Shown piece after piece: positions 34,839 through 45,474 of a DNA stretch of 64,000 bases. The notes under the pieces are model-generated. The model was not told the origin of the DNA. It saw nothing but the letters and a program-made list of their open reading frames with translations, and made no database searches. This DNA is from Falsochrobactrum shanghaiense (GTDB lineage: Bacteria; Pseudomonadota; Alphaproteobacteria; Rhizobiales; Rhizobiaceae). The translations under genes were made by a program, and so were the position numbers. The stretch covers positions 124,001-188,000 of the forward strand of contig NZ_QGDB01000001.1 in NCBI RefSeq assembly GCF_003149535.1, read 5' to 3'. The stretch's first letter is position 1. Each line of letters opens with the position of its first letter.

Positions 34839-36122
34839 ATGAAAGTCCTGTTGATCGGTTCGGGCGGCCGCGAGCACGCGCTGGCATGGAAACTGACGGC
34901 CTCGCCCTTGCTTTCCAAACTTTATTGCGCGCCCGGCAATCCGGGCATTGCGGAACTGGCCGAGCTTGTCTCGCTCGACGTCAGCGATCATCAGGCCGTG
35001 ATCGCCTTTTGCAAGGAAAAGGTGATCGATCTGGTCATCGTGGGGCCGGAAGCGCCGCTCGTTGCCGGTCTTGCCGATGATCTTCGCGCGCAGAATATCC
35101 GCATCTTCGGCCCCTCAAAGGCCGCAGCCCAGCTTGAAGGCTCCAAGGGCTTCACCAAGGATCTTTGCGCCCGCTTCGATATTCCCACCGGAGCCTATGG
35201 CCGCTTCAACAATGCGCCCAAGGCCAAAGCCTATATTCGCCAGCAGGGTGCGCCCATCGTGGTGAAGGCCGATGGCCTTGCCGCAGGCAAGGGCGTGGTG
35301 GTGGCCATGACACTCGATGAAGCGCTCAATGCGGTGGATGCCTGTTTCGAGGGCGCGTTCGGCTCTGCCGGTGCGGAAGTGGTGGTGGAAGAATTCCTCG
35401 ATGGCGAGGAAGCAAGCTTCTTTTGCATCTGCGACGGCAAGACCGCTCTGCCGCTTGGCTCAGCGCAGGACCACAAGCGCGTGGGCGATGGCGATACCGG
35501 CGTCAATACGGGCGGCATGGGTGCCTATGCACCGGCCCCGGTCATGACGGCACAGATGGTCGAACGCACCATGCGCGAACTCATCGAACCCACGATGTGC
35601 GGCATGAGCGAGATCGGCGCGCCCTTTTCGGGCGTGCTGTTTGCCGGACTGATGATCACGAAAGACGGCCCCAAACTCATCGAATATAATACGCGCTTTG
35701 GCGATCCGGAATGCCAGGTGCTGATGATGCGTCTTGAAAGCGACCTGCTGGAAATCATCAATGCCGCCGTCGATGGCAGGCTCGATGAGGTTTCACTCGA
35801 CTGGAAGGATGAACCGGCCCTCACCGTCGTGATGGCGGCACCGGGCTATCCCACCGATGTGAAGAAAGGCAGCGTCATTTCCGGCCTTGAAGCGCTCGAA
35901 GATGTTGACGGGGTCAAGGTCTTTCACGCAGGCACCGCGCAAAAAGACGGCCAGCTTGTCGCCAATGGCGGTCGCGTGCTCAATGTCACCGCCGTTGCCA
36001 GAAGCGTGTCGCAAGCGCAGGCCAAGGCTTACGAGACGATCCGCAAAATCGACTGGCCGGAAGGTTTTTATCGCTCCGACATTGGCTGGAGAGCCGTCGA
36101 GCGCGAGAAATCCGCTAGTTGA
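34839..36122 (+). CDS. purD: phosphoribosylamine–glycine ligase (GAR synthetase)
   Basis: Encodes 427 residues of the second purine enzyme, following Pur[19 protein letters not shown] is the typical N-terminus. The ATP-grasp domain has [16 protein letters not shown] and [12 protein letters not shown]. The start is set by AGGGAGCAAGGC just before the ATG at 34839. The last 55 bases of the gene overlap the 3' end of a GGDEF gene on the opposite strand. Confidence 0.97.
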   Translation: MKVLLIGSGGREHALAWKLTASPLLSKLYCAPGNPGIAELAELVSLDVSDHQAVIAFCKEKVIDLVIVGPEAPLVAGLADDLRAQNIRIFGPSKAAAQLEGSKGFTKDLCARFDIPTGAYGRFNNAPKAKAYIRQQGAPIVVKADGLAAGKGVVVAMTLDEALNAVDACFEGAFGSAGAEVVVEEFLDGEEASFFCICDGKTALPLGSAQDHKRVGDGDTGVNTGGMGAYAPAPVMTAQMVERTMRELIEPTMCGMSEIGAPFSGVLFAGLMITKDGPKLIEYNTRFGDPECQVLMMRLESDLLEIINAAVDGRLDEVSLDWKDEPALTVVMAAPGYPTDVKKGSVISGLEALEDVDGVKVFHAGTAQKDGQLVANGGRVLNVTAVARSVSQAQAKAYETIRKIDWPEGFYRSDIGWRAVEREKSAS

Positions 36123-37270
36123 TCATCTGCCATGTGAACGCGGTTGCGCCCCGCCTTCTTGGCTTCATAAAGCGCGCCATCGGCGCGGCGCATGGTTTCA
36201 TACAGGCTTTCGCCGGGAATCTGCCCGGCAACGCCGAAACTCGCCGTTGGTTTTAAACCTGCCTTCGTATCGGTAAAGCCGGGCGCGGCCATTGCGGTGC
36301 ATAGCGTCTGGGCCAGCCCATGCGCACCGACAATATCGGTATCGGGCAGGAAGGCGATGAATTCCTCCCCGCCCATGCGCGCGGCGACGGCCGATTTTGG
36401 CAGATGCGCCTTGAGCAATCCCCCGAAGGCGGCAATGACGCGATCGCCGCCATCATGGCCATAAGTGTCATTGACGCGCTTGAAATGATCGAGATCGCTC
36501 ATGATCACCGCATAGGATGCATCGGGAATGTTGCGCGCCAGCACGCGCGAGACGTGGCGGTCAAAACCGCGCCGGTTATAGATTTGCGACAGCGCATCGA
36601 TCTCGGACTGCTCGCTGGCATCGCCCACCAGCCGCGACAATGTCCGCAGCAGCAAAAGCAGCCCCATGGCGACATGGATAATCAGCCCGACCACAAGCGA
36701 AAGCAGCACCGGTATCCGGCCGCTCTGGTCTTGCGGGCGCACATCCACGCCGGGCCAGACGACCACGAATATTTTCGATGCAAAATGGCAAAAACAGATA
36801 ATCGCCAGCACCATCAGCAGTTTGTCCAGCAAGCGCGGCATGCCGGAGCGGTAGATAACCCCGATGACCAGCAGTTCGATCAGGCAGAGCGGAAGCTGAT
36901 AGACAAGACGGGATGGCAGCGATGTCCGCGGAAGTTCCGCAAACAATGCATTGCCGGTGAGCGCCGCTGCAAAGAGCAATCCGAGCAAGAGCCAGTTCGG
37001 TGTCTGCTTGTAAATCCTGCACAGGCCGATCATGACCGATGTCAAGGCCGTCATCAGGGCGGCAAAGGAGGCCAGATTGATCAGATGGGGATGGGGTGCC
37101 GTGGGTATCCAGAAGCCCAGAAGCGGCATAGTGGCAGAGCTGAAGAAAGCGAGGGTGAACCAGCGCGGTGCCCGATGGCCGCGTTCCTGAACAGACACAA
37201 ATGCGAATGTCAGCACGAAAAGACATGCGACCGTCAAATGAACCGTTAGAAAAAACGAGACAAGCGGCAT
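36068..37270 (-). CDS. membrane-bound diguanylate cyclase (GGDEF)
   Basis: A 400-residue protein. Six or seven membrane spans fill about residues 1–205. A GGDEF domain follows (about 225–385), with the catalytic loop RMGGEEF and substrate residues [20 protein letters not shown], so cyclic di-GMP synthesis is expected. No RxxD inhibitory site is obvious before the loop. The ATG at 37270 has GGAGGGG nine bases upstream. The longer frame to 37351 does not. The tail overlaps purD by 55 bases in antisense. Confidence 0.9.
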   Translation of the reverse strand: MPLVSFFLTVHLTVACLFVLTFAFVSVQERGHRAPRWFTLAFFSSATMPLLGFWIPTAPHPHLINLASFAALMTALTSVMIGLCRIYKQTPNWLLLGLLFAAALTGNALFAELPRTSLPSRLVYQLPLCLIELLVIGVIYRSGMPRLLDKLLMVLAIICFCHFASKIFVVVWPGVDVRPQDQSGRIPVLLSLVVGLIIHVAMGLLLLLRTLSRLVGDASEQSEIDALSQIYNRRGFDRHVSRVLARNIPDASYAVIMSDLDHFKRVNDTYGHDGGDRVIAAFGGLLKAHLPKSAVAARMGGEEFIAFLPDTDIVGAHGLAQTLCTAMAAPGFTDTKAGLKPTASFGVAGQIPGESLYETMRRADGALYEAKKAGRNRVHMADDQLADFSRSTALQPMSER

Positions 37271-37487
37271 GATCAAGTCCCCCTCCGAGCCGTGGCGCAA
37301 TCTATCACAACGCTGAAAAAATTTCGTTAAACTATGATGCGCCCGCTTCAACTATTTCATCGGTGTCGCAATAATAATGCTTGCACAAGCATGAAAAATA
37401 TTGACGTTTACGTAATGAGTGGCCAGTTCCTGTCATTCATTCCATGCCCTGGCACTGGGTACGGACCAGAAAACGGGAGGAGAAAGC

Positions 37488-39260
37488 ATGTATCGCGCGC
37501 CGGTTTCCGACATTTTCCACACCTTGATGCAGGTCGCGGGTCTTGAAAAAGCACTCGCCGAAAAGCGTTTTCCCGATTTCTCCGCCGATCTGGCGCTGGC
37601 CATTCTTGAAGAGGCAGGCAAATTTGCCGCCGAGCGCATCGAACCGCTGCGCAGTGTCGGCGACCGTGAGGGCGCAACGCTCGAAAACGGCGTCGTCACC
37701 ACCACGCCGGGCTGGAAAGAGCTTTACCGCGACTGGATCGAAGGCGGCTGGAATGCACTGACCGGATCGCCCGAATATGGCGGACAGGGCCTGCCCGTGA
37801 TGCTGTCGGTGGCTGTCAGCGAGATGTGGAATTCCGGCTCGCTGGCCTTTGCGATTGCGCCCACGCTCACCATGGGCGCGGTCGAGGCACTCGAAAAACA
37901 CGCCACAAAAGAGCTCAAGGATATTTACCTTGAAAAGCTCATTTCCGGTGAATGGATGGGCACGATGAACCTGACCGAGCCGCAGGCGGGGTCTGATCTT
38001 GGTGCCTTGCGCACGCGTGCCGAGCGCCATGATGACGGCACATATCGCATCTTCGGCCAGAAAATCTTCATTACCTATGGCGAGCATGATCTGAGCGAGA
38101 ATATCGTGCATCTGGTGCTGGCGCGCCTGCCCGATGCTCCTGCCGGAACCCGGGGCATTTCGCTGTTTCTGGTCCCGAAATTTCTCGTCAATAAGGATGG
38201 CTCGCCCGGCCGGCGCAACGATGTTTTCTGCTCCGGCCTTGAGCACAAGATGGGCATCCACGCCTCCCCCACCTGCACCATGATCTATGGCGACGGTTTT
38301 GTGAAAGGCGCGGAGGCGGGTGCGGTCGGCTATCTGATCGGCGAGGAAAATCGCGGGTTGGCCTGCATGTTCACCATGATGAACAATGCGCGCCTGCTTG
38401 TCGGCATTCAGGGCGTGGGCGTTGCGGAAGCAGCCTTCCAGCAGGCGCTCGCCTATGCGAAAGAGCGCAAGCAGGGCCGCGCGGCCGGGGCAAAGGAAAC
38501 GATGAGTCCCATCATCGAGCACCCCGATGTGCAGCGTATGCTTTTGACCATGAAGGCGCTGACGCAGGTGGCGCGTTCCATCACCTATGCCTGCGCCCAT
38601 GCCATCGATATGAGCCGTGCCAGCGAAGGCGCAGAGGCCCAATTCTGGGCGGATCGCGCCGGGCTGCTCACGCCGCTTGCCAAGAGTTTTGCCACCGATG
38701 CGGGCGTCGAGGTCGCCTCGCTCGGCGTGCAGGTGCATGGCGGCATGGGCTTCATCGAAGAAACCGGCGCGGCACAGCTTTTGCGCGATGCGCGTATTAC
38801 GCCGATCTATGAAGGCACCAACGGTATTCAGGCCATCGATCTGGTGATGCGCAAATTGCCGCTTGCAGATGGCGCGCATGTGGCGGGCTTTCTCGATGAA
38901 TTGCAGCAGGAGGCCGACGAGGCTTCGGCTTCCAAGCGCGCGGAACTGGGCGAGACGGGAAGCCGTCTCGCCTTGGCAATCACGCAGGCGCGCGAGGCAA
39001 CAAGCTTTCTGCAAAAATGCGTTGCGGAAGGCCGCACGGAAGAAGCGCTGGCCGGGGCCACGCCCTATCTGCGCCTGCTGTCGCTTGTCGCAGGCGGCGG
39101 CTATCTTGCGCGCACTGCATTTGGCAACAATGATGGCGGACGCGCCACCCTCTGCCGTTTCTATGCCGAGAACATGCTGGCGGAAACCTCTTCCCTGAAA
39201 GACACCGTCATCAGCGGCGCATCCAGCCTTGCGGCTGCAAAATCCCTGCTGGAGACGTGA
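37488..39260 (+). CDS. acyl-CoA dehydrogenase (long DmdC-like form)
   Basis: A 590-residue FAD enzyme of the acyl-CoA dehydrogenase family. It carries MNLTEPQAGSDLG (about 161–173), RGISLFLVPKF, the QVHGGMGFIEETGAAQLLRDARI segment (about 415–437) with PIYEGTNGIQA, and the extra C-terminal domain found in the 3-methylmercaptopropionyl-CoA dehydrogenase-like group. The acyl substrate is uncertain. GGGAGGAG upstream fixes the ATG at 37488. The next gene starts two bases after its stop. Confidence 0.9.
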   Translation: MYRAPVSDIFHTLMQVAGLEKALAEKRFPDFSADLALAILEEAGKFAAERIEPLRSVGDREGATLENGVVTTTPGWKELYRDWIEGGWNALTGSPEYGGQGLPVMLSVAVSEMWNSGSLAFAIAPTLTMGAVEALEKHATKELKDIYLEKLISGEWMGTMNLTEPQAGSDLGALRTRAERHDDGTYRIFGQKIFITYGEHDLSENIVHLVLARLPDAPAGTRGISLFLVPKFLVNKDGSPGRRNDVFCSGLEHKMGIHASPTCTMIYGDGFVKGAEAGAVGYLIGEENRGLACMFTMMNNARLLVGIQGVGVAEAAFQQALAYAKERKQGRAAGAKETMSPIIEHPDVQRMLLTMKALTQVARSITYACAHAIDMSRASEGAEAQFWADRAGLLTPLAKSFATDAGVEVASLGVQVHGGMGFIEETGAAQLLRDARITPIYEGTNGIQAIDLVMRKLPLADGAHVAGFLDELQQEADEASASKRAELGETGSRLALAITQAREATSFLQKCVAEGRTEEALAGATPYLRLLSLVAGGGYLARTAFGNNDGGRATLCRFYAENMLAETSSLKDTVISGASSLAAAKSLLET

Positions 39261-39262
39261 CC

Positions 39263-40012
39263 ATGACCGAACATATCCTGATTGAGCGTAAAGGCGCAGC
39301 GCAGCTTATCCGCCTCAACCGGCCCGAGAAAAAGAACGCCATCACCCGCGCCATGTATGCCGCCATGGCCGAGGCGCTCAGAAGCGGCGATGCAGACGAC
39401 ACCATTCGGGTGCATGTGTTCTTGGGTGTGCCGGGCGCTTTTTCGGCGGGAAATGACATGCAGGATTTCATGGCTGCTGCATCGGATGGCAATATGGGGC
39501 CGGAAATCCTCGATTTTCTTGCAGCACTCTCGGAAGCCGGAAAGCCCATTATTTCCGGCGTCGATGGGCTGGCCATCGGCATCGGCACCACCATTCATCT
39601 GCATTGCGACCTGACATTTGCGACAAGCCACGCATTGTTTCGCACGCCCTTCGTCGATCTCGGCCTTGTACCGGAAGCCGCCTCCAGCCTGCTTGCCCCG
39701 TCCTTGTTGGGCCATCAGAAAGCCTTTGCGCTGCTGGCGCTGAGCCATGGCTTTGATGCGCAGGCGGCACAGGAAGCGGGGCTGGTCTATAGGATCGTGG
39801 AAAGCGGAGAACTTGAAGCGGAAGTGATGAAGGCCGCAGATGAAATCGCGTCGAAGCCGCCAGAGGCCATGCGGATCGCGCGCGCCCTGATGCGCATGCC
39901 AGCCGAACCTGTCGCAGAACGCATTGCGCGCGAAGCCCGTCATTTTGGCGCACAACTCGCATCGAACGAAGCGCGCGAGGCAATAATGAATTTCTTTGCG
40001 CGCAAGAAATAA
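39263..40012 (+). CDS. enoyl-CoA hydratase/isomerase family protein
   Basis: A 249-residue crotonase-fold protein. RLNRPEKKNAITRAMY, GAFSAGNDMQDF (oxyanion hole) and GLAIGIGTTIHLHCDLTFA are present. The second catalytic glutamate of true hydratases seems replaced (LGLVPEAASSLL), so isomerase or another crotonase activity is possible. GGAG eight bases upstream favours ATG 39263 over the overlapping GTG 39257. Cotranscribed with the acyl-CoA dehydrogenase, suggesting a shared acyl-CoA breakdown step. Confidence 0.88.
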   Translation: MTEHILIERKGAAQLIRLNRPEKKNAITRAMYAAMAEALRSGDADDTIRVHVFLGVPGAFSAGNDMQDFMAAASDGNMGPEILDFLAALSEAGKPIISGVDGLAIGIGTTIHLHCDLTFATSHALFRTPFVDLGLVPEAASSLLAPSLLGHQKAFALLALSHGFDAQAAQEAGLVYRIVESGELEAEVMKAADEIASKPPEAMRIARALMRMPAEPVAERIAREARHFGAQLASNEAREAIMNFFARKK

Positions 40013-40013
40013 A

Positions 40014-40046
40014 CCCGGATGCGGTAAAACATCCGGGGCCTTTTTC
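40014..40046 (+). terminator. terminator of the acyl-CoA gene pair
   Basis: An 8-bp stem (CCCGGATG with CATCCGGG) around CGGTAAAA, then GCCTTTTTC. It begins two bases after the hydratase stop and lies against the convergent next gene. Confidence 0.88.
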
Positions 40047-40047
40047 G

Positions 40048-40617
40048 TCAGTTTCTGGCGATGATTTCCCGGCCTTCGATCACCATGCGCACGCCCAGCG
40101 TGCCGGTCTTGCGGCGGGCGAGAAAGCGCGGGCGGCGACGGCGCGGTTCCTGCCCCTGACGGCGGGCCTGCGGCTCTTTCGTGCGCACGGGGCCGGTGCT
40201 TTCATAAAGCGGGCGGGCAATGCCGTCTTCTTCCACCAGCAACATCGGCAGATTGAAAGCCTGCGCCCATGCGCGCCAGTCGGCGGCAACATCGGTCAGG
40301 TCATGCGCCACAAGCAGCGGCACGGAGAGGTCGGCATCCTCATGCATCAGTTCCAGCGTGACGGTGATTTCGCCATATTCGTCTTCCACCGCGCGCGCCG
40401 CGACGCCTTTGAAGGCATTGATCGGCAAGGCAAGCGACATGGGCAGGCCGCTCGAAGGCAGCACCTGCCGGATGACCGCGCCGCGCTCGTTGATCGTAAA
40501 GGTTACATCAGCCTGTCCGTCATCGGCGGCATAGGTTACGACCTGCGGGAAGTGAAACGGATCAAGCCGCAATTCACGGCCCGCCCATTCCGGCTTTCTC
40601 AGTCCCTTGCTCATCAT
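40048..40617 (-). CDS. uncharacterised DUF6101-like protein
   Basis: A 189-residue soluble protein. The beta-rich N-terminal two thirds contain LDPFHFPQVVTYAADDG, ERGAVIRQVLPSSGLPMSLALPINAF and VTLELMHEDADLSVPLLVAHDLTDVAADW. The C-terminal part has a highly basic patch RRQGQEPRRRRPRF. It resembles the DUF6101 family from rhizobia (assigned from memory). The basic tail may bind nucleic acid. Codons upstream to a TTG at 40647 are possible, but the ATG at 40617 preceded by AGAGGCG is preferred. Confidence 0.65.
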   Translation of the reverse strand: MMSKGLRKPEWAGRELRLDPFHFPQVVTYAADDGQADVTFTINERGAVIRQVLPSSGLPMSLALPINAFKGVAARAVEDEYGEITVTLELMHEDADLSVPLLVAHDLTDVAADWRAWAQAFNLPMLLVEEDGIARPLYESTGPVRTKEPQARRQGQEPRRRRPRFLARRKTGTLGVRMVIEGREIIARN

Positions 40618-40833
40618 TTTCAACGCCTCTGTCTCTCTGTTTATCAAGCCGTCTTTGCGGCTGCGGGCTGTTTTTTCGCCCTTGTCGAGACAGAGAATAG
40701 GCGCTGATCCTTACCGGTCGCCTTAACGAGTTGGGTTAACTTTTTACTGCTTTTTCATTTGGTTATCAGATTGCAACCGGGTGTAAGAATTCGGCAATGC
40801 TTCTAAATTTGTGTTTACTAAAACATGTTTCCC

Positions 40834-40857
40834 AAAAGCGGGCGATCACTCGCCCGC
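40834..40857 (-). terminator. terminator after the FAD-linked oxidase gene
   Basis: On the minus strand an 8-bp stem (GCGGGCGA with TCGCCCGC) with a GTGA loop runs into TTTTGGG. It lies 26 bases after the stop at 40883. Confidence 0.75.
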
Positions 40858-40882
40858 CCTTGAAAATTGTATTTGGCTTGAA

Positions 40883-42295
40883 CTACAGCACCTTGCCGGG
40901 GTTCATGATGCCCGCCGGATCGAAGGCCGATTTGATGCGGCGCATCAGATCAAGTGCTACGCCCGACTTGAAATGCGCCAGTTCATCGCGCTTGAGAGCG
41001 CCAATACCATGCTCTGCCGAGATGGAGCCGCCGAAGCGTGCAACGATCTCGTGAACGCGGTGGTTCATATCATGCCAGCGCGCAAGGAAGGCTTCCTTAT
41101 CCGCGCCCACCGGCTGCGTGATATTATAGTGCAGGTTGCCATCGCCAATATGGCCGAAGCAGACGATGCGCGCGCCGGGGATCATTTCCAGCACGGCCTC
41201 ATCCGCTTCATGGATGAAGGCGGGGATCGAGGCCACCGGCACGGAAATATCGTGCTTGATCGAGCCGCCTTCCGGCTTTTGCGCCCAGGACATTTCCTCG
41301 CGCATTTTCCAGAAGGATTGCGCCTGCGCCACGCTTTCGGCAATGGCCGCGTCCTGAATGATGTCGCTCTCGAACGCTTCCGTCAGAATGGTTTCGAGCG
41401 TGGTGCGGGCATCTTCTTCCGAGCGCGACGACGAAATATCGATCAGCACATACCATTCATGCGGGCTTTCGAGCGGATCGCGCACGCCATCGACATGGGC
41501 AACCGTAAATTCCACGCCGATGCGCGGCATGAGTTCAAACCCCGTCAGCGACGGGCCTGCATGTTCGGTGGCAAGCTGGAACAGGCGCAGCGCATCTTCA
41601 GGGCTTTTCAGCCCCGCATAGGCCACGCCCTTGCCCTTGGGCTGGGGGAAGATTTTCAGCACCGCCGCCGTAATAACGCCGAGCGTGCCTTCCGAGCCGA
41701 TGAACAGGTCTTTGAGGTCGTAGCCGGTATTGTCCTTCTTCACATAACGAAGATCATCGAGGATTTCGCCGGTCGGCAGCACCACTTCGAGGCCAAGGCA
41801 AAGCTCGCGCATATTGCCATAGGCCAGCACCGCCGTACCGCCAGCATTGGAGCCGAGATTGCCGCCGATCTGGCAGGATCCTTCAGCGCCGAGCGAAAGC
41901 GGAAACAGCCGCTCTGATTTTTCCGCCTCATCCTGCAAATTCTTCAAAATGACGCCCGCCTCGACCGTCACCAGATTGCCGACCGGATCGAGATTGCGGA
42001 TCTTGTTCATACGGCCAAGGGCCAGCACGATTGCCGCGCCGCTTTCATCGGGCGTCTGCGCGCCGACAAGGCCGGTATTGCCGCCCTGCGGCACCACCGG
42101 CGTTTTCGTCTCGCTGGCCAGCTTCATGATCGCCGAAACTTCCTGCGTCGAGCCGGGGCGCAGGACCAGAGCCGAGCGGCCCTGATAAAGATCGCGCTGC
42201 TCGATGAGATAGGGGGCAATATCGTCCGGCGCGGTCAGCGCGTTCTTTTCGCCCACGATGGCGCTAAAACGTTCAATCAGTGTTTGGTCCAGCAT
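40883..42295 (-). CDS. FAD-linked oxidase (GlcD/2-hydroxyacid dehydrogenase-type)
   Basis: A 470-residue protein. An N-terminal FAD-binding (PCMH) domain (about 35–215) has VPQGGNTGLVG and GGNLGSNAGGTAVLAYGN. A C-terminal oxidase domain ends in FGHIGDGNLHYNI and SAEHGIGALKRDEL, the metal and substrate region shared by D-lactate dehydrogenase (LDHD), GlcD and D-2-hydroxyglutarate dehydrogenase. Which 2-hydroxyacid it uses is not decided. Eighteen bases downstream of the Sua5/TsaC gene stop, so probably one operon. Confidence 0.88.
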   Translation of the reverse strand: MLDQTLIERFSAIVGEKNALTAPDDIAPYLIEQRDLYQGRSALVLRPGSTQEVSAIMKLASETKTPVVPQGGNTGLVGAQTPDESGAAIVLALGRMNKIRNLDPVGNLVTVEAGVILKNLQDEAEKSERLFPLSLGAEGSCQIGGNLGSNAGGTAVLAYGNMRELCLGLEVVLPTGEILDDLRYVKKDNTGYDLKDLFIGSEGTLGVITAAVLKIFPQPKGKGVAYAGLKSPEDALRLFQLATEHAGPSLTGFELMPRIGVEFTVAHVDGVRDPLESPHEWYVLIDISSSRSEEDARTTLETILTEAFESDIIQDAAIAESVAQAQSFWKMREEMSWAQKPEGGSIKHDISVPVASIPAFIHEADEAVLEMIPGARIVCFGHIGDGNLHYNITQPVGADKEAFLARWHDMNHRVHEIVARFGGSISAEHGIGALKRDELAHFKSGVALDLMRRIKSAFDPAGIMNPGKVL

Positions 42296-42313
42296 GTGCT
42301 TCTCTTGAGAATG

Positions 42314-43288
42314 TTATTCGCGCGGGGCCGCCGCGCGTTTCAGACGATCATTGATGGCCTCGCCGAGACCGTCAAAAGGAACAGGTTCGACGGCGATGGA
42401 CTTTGCACCCGTCGCGTCAAGTTTGCGCATGTAATCGAAAAGATTGCTCGCCGCCTCGCGCAGATTGCCGGTTGCGCTCAGATTAAGCTGCGCCGTGGCT
42501 CCATCGGCATTTCGTGCGCGAGCGGGACCAAAAGCCAGCAGGGCTTCTCCCGGCATAACCTCGCTCGCATCAAGCCGCATCAGCGCATTTGGCGCATAAT
42601 GCGAAGCCATCATGCCCGGCGCCTGAATGGCGGCAGTGTGGGGAAGGCGTTCGAGTTTTCTGCCGATTTCCGCTTCGATCTCTTCCGCCGCCAGTCCGCC
42701 GGGGCGCAGCAGGCGCACGCTCTCGCCTTCGACCCGCACAATGGTCGATTCCACGCCGACGCCGCAGGCACCACCATCCAGAATCATATCGATTTTTTCG
42801 CCCAGATCACCCGCCACGGCTTGAGCGCTTGTCGGGCTGATGCGGCCCGACCGGTTGGCGCTGGGGGCAGCGACCGGGCTGTCGAGGCGCTTTATAACAT
42901 CGCGCACGCGGCCATGCGGCATACGGATGGCCAATGTATCCAGCCCTGCCGTCACCAGCGGATGAATGGGCCGGTCTGTGTCCTGCTGCTTTTTAAGCGG
43001 CAGCACGAGGGTCAGCGGCCCCGGCCAGAAGCGTTCGGCCAGCTTGCGCGAGAGAGGATCGAAGGTCACATAGCGTTCGGCCATATCGATGCTGGCGACA
43101 TGGGCGATGAGCGGATTGAATTGCGGACGGCCCTTGGCGGCAAAAATACCTGCCACACCCTCGCCATGCGATGCATCGGCTGCAAGGCCATAGACGGTTT
43201 CAGTGGGAATTGCGACAAGCCCGCCGCGGCGCAATATCTCCACTGCGGGCGCGATAGCATTGTCATCAAATTCCAGAATCCGCGCCAA
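42314..43288 (-). CDS. L-threonylcarbamoyladenylate synthase (Sua5/YwlC type)
   Basis: A 324-residue protein that makes the intermediate for t6A37 of ANN-decoding tRNAs. The YrdC domain (about 8–200) shows GGLVAIPTETVYGLAADA, KGRPQFNPL, the SANRSG motif and a LDGGACGVGVESTIV signature. The C-terminal Sua5 domain (about 215–320) follows, so it is the two-domain form rather than the short TsaC. Eleven bases separate it from the glyS stop. Confidence 0.92.
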   Translation of the reverse strand: MARILEFDDNAIAPAVEILRRGGLVAIPTETVYGLAADASHGEGVAGIFAAKGRPQFNPLIAHVASIDMAERYVTFDPLSRKLAERFWPGPLTLVLPLKKQQDTDRPIHPLVTAGLDTLAIRMPHGRVRDVIKRLDSPVAAPSANRSGRISPTSAQAVAGDLGEKIDMILDGGACGVGVESTIVRVEGESVRLLRPGGLAAEEIEAEIGRKLERLPHTAAIQAPGMMASHYAPNALMRLDASEVMPGEALLAFGPARARNADGATAQLNLSATGNLREAASNLFDYMRKLDATGAKSIAVEPVPFDGLGEAINDRLKRAAAPRE

Positions 43289-43299
43289 AACCTTCTGTC

Positions 43300-45474
43300 C
43301 TAACCTGCGATTTTCGAGAAATCAGCCACCTTGCCGGTGGCTTCGCGAATTTGCGCCAGCAATGCCAGCCGGTTGGCGCGGATATTCTCATCCTCGTCAT
43401 TGACCAGCACCTGCTCAAAGAAACTGTCAACCGGGCCGCGCAACCGGGCGAGCGCCAGCATGGCGCCGTGGAAATCTTCCTGCGCGATTGCTGCCTCAGT
43501 CTCTTTGGAGGCCAGAGTTGAAGCTTCAAACAGCGCCTTTTCCTCATCGAGTTTCAGCAAAGAAACATCAACGCTTTGCGCAATTCTGGTGCCCTTCTTT
43601 TCTTCGGCGGCGAGAATATTGGCGGCGCGCTTGGTGCCGGCCAGAAGATTCTTGCCGTCTTCCTCATTGATGAAGACGATCAGCGCCTCAAGGCGGCGCG
43701 CGGCCAGCAGCAGATTGTCGGCCTCGGGTGAAAGCACAGCATCGATGGCGTCATAACGCGCGCCCTCGTCTTTCAGATAGACCTTGAAACGGTCATGCAG
43801 GAAGGAGAGGAGATCGGCGATAATTGCTTCACGCTTCGCCTTGTCCGAAAGCTGGGCATGATTGTCCATCGCCTTGGTGCAAATTTCGACAAGCCCAATT
43901 CGAACATCATTTTCCAGCAACAGCCGAATGACACCAAGTGCCGCACGACGCAGCGCATAGGGGTCTTTCGAGCCGGTCGGCTTTTCGTCAATGGCCCAGA
44001 AACCGACCAGCGTGTCGAGCTTGTCGGCCAGCGCGACTGCAACCGAAACCGGATTTTTTGGCACAAAATCAGACGGGCCTTGCGGCTTGTAATGTTCTTC
44101 AAGCGCTGCCGCCACCGCTTCGTCTTCGCCCTGAAGGCTTGCATATTTGCGGCCCATCGCGCCCTGAAGTTCGGGGAATTCACCCACGACTGCGGTTTGC
44201 AGATCGGCCTTGGCAAGCACGGCAGCGCGCGCGGCAAGTTTTGGATCGGCACCGACCAGCGGCGCGATCTGCTCTGCAAGCAAACGAATGCGTTCAACGC
44301 GCGCGCCCTGCGTGCCAAGCTTGGCATGGAAGGTGACGTTCAATGCGTCCAGACGGGCCATGCGCTGGTCGAGCGGCTTTTTCAGATCGAGGCTGAATTT
44401 TTCTGCCGAAGCGGAAAGCTTGTCGAGATCGGGCAGATCGCCCTGATCGGAGTGCCAGAAATAGAGCGCATCCGAAAGGCGCGCACGCACGACCTTGCCA
44501 TTGCCATAGGCGATTTCCGTGCCGCCATCGCGCGCGGCGATATTCGACACCAGAATGAATTTGTTGGAAAGCGCTTCCGCCTCACCCTGCTTGCGGGTGA
44601 CGAAGCATTTCTGGTTGGCGCGGATGGTCAGGCGAATGACCTCCGGCGGGATTTCAAGGAATTCTTCCTCGAATTCGCCCATCAGCACCACCGGCCATTC
44701 GACAAGGCCGGAAACCTCTTCCAGCAGGCCCTCGTCCTCGACCATTTCAAGGCCCGACGCAAAAGCCAGATTGCGCGCATCCTGCGCGATCATTTCCTTG
44801 CGGCGCTCGGCATCGAGCACGACAAAAGCTTTTTCAAGCTTTGCGATATAATCATCGAAGCGGCGGATTTTGATCGGCTCGCCGTCGCTCAGGAAACGAT
44901 GCCCATAGGTGACATTGCCCGACCTTATGCCATCGACATCGAAATCGACGACCACGGTTTCTTCGGTTTCGGGACCGAAGGTGCACAGGATGGATTGCAG
45001 CGGACGCACCCAGCGCAAGCTGCCCGGCCTTGCGGAAGCGGCACCCCAGCGCATGGATTTCGGCCACGGGAAATTGCGGATGGTCTGCGGCACCAGTTCC
45101 GCGATAATCTCTTCCGCAGCCCGGCCCGGTTTCGTCAGATGGGCGACGTAGAAATCACCCTTTTTGGGATCGGAATGCACATGGGCCTGCGAAACATCGC
45201 TCAATCCCGCCTTGCGCAGAAAACCGGCAATCGCCTGTTCGGGGGCCGAGACCGACGGGCCTTTGATGTCTTCATGCACATCCTTCGAGCGCACCGTCAG
45301 GCCGCGAATATCGAGCGCGAGACGACGCGGCGTCCAGTAGGCGGTCGCCGCTTCATAGGTGAGGCCAGCATCGACCAGACCATCGGTGATCATCTTTTTG
45401 AGATCGCCCGCAGCCCTGCGCTGCATGCGAGCGGGAATCTCTTCGGAGAAAAGTTCGAGCAACAAATCAGGCAT
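43300..45474 (-). CDS. glyS: glycyl-tRNA synthetase beta subunit
   Basis: Encodes 724 residues of the tRNA-binding subunit of the tetrameric bacterial Gly[19 protein letters not shown] at the start and the [16 protein letters not shown] and [12 protein letters not shown] segments identify it. A C-terminal anticodon-binding domain ends [10 protein letters not shown]. The start overlaps the stop of a short chimeric frame created by a 113-bp duplication (TGATG). The same junction normally links glyQ and glyS. Confidence 0.97.
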   Translation of the reverse strand: MPDLLLELFSEEIPARMQRRAAGDLKKMITDGLVDAGLTYEAATAYWTPRRLALDIRGLTVRSKDVHEDIKGPSVSAPEQAIAGFLRKAGLSDVSQAHVHSDPKKGDFYVAHLTKPGRAAEEIIAELVPQTIRNFPWPKSMRWGAASARPGSLRWVRPLQSILCTFGPETEETVVVDFDVDGIRSGNVTYGHRFLSDGEPIKIRRFDDYIAKLEKAFVVLDAERRKEMIAQDARNLAFASGLEMVEDEGLLEEVSGLVEWPVVLMGEFEEEFLEIPPEVIRLTIRANQKCFVTRKQGEAEALSNKFILVSNIAARDGGTEIAYGNGKVVRARLSDALYFWHSDQGDLPDLDKLSASAEKFSLDLKKPLDQRMARLDALNVTFHAKLGTQGARVERIRLLAEQIAPLVGADPKLAARAAVLAKADLQTAVVGEFPELQGAMGRKYASLQGEDEAVAAALEEHYKPQGPSDFVPKNPVSVAVALADKLDTLVGFWAIDEKPTGSKDPYALRRAALGVIRLLLENDVRIGLVEICTKAMDNHAQLSDKAKREAIIADLLSFLHDRFKVYLKDEGARYDAIDAVLSPEADNLLLAARRLEALIVFINEEDGKNLLAGTKRAANILAAEEKKGTRIAQSVDVSLLKLDEEKALFEASTLASKETEAAIAQEDFHGAMLALARLRGPVDSFFEQVLVNDEDENIRANRLALLAQIREATGKVADFSKIAG

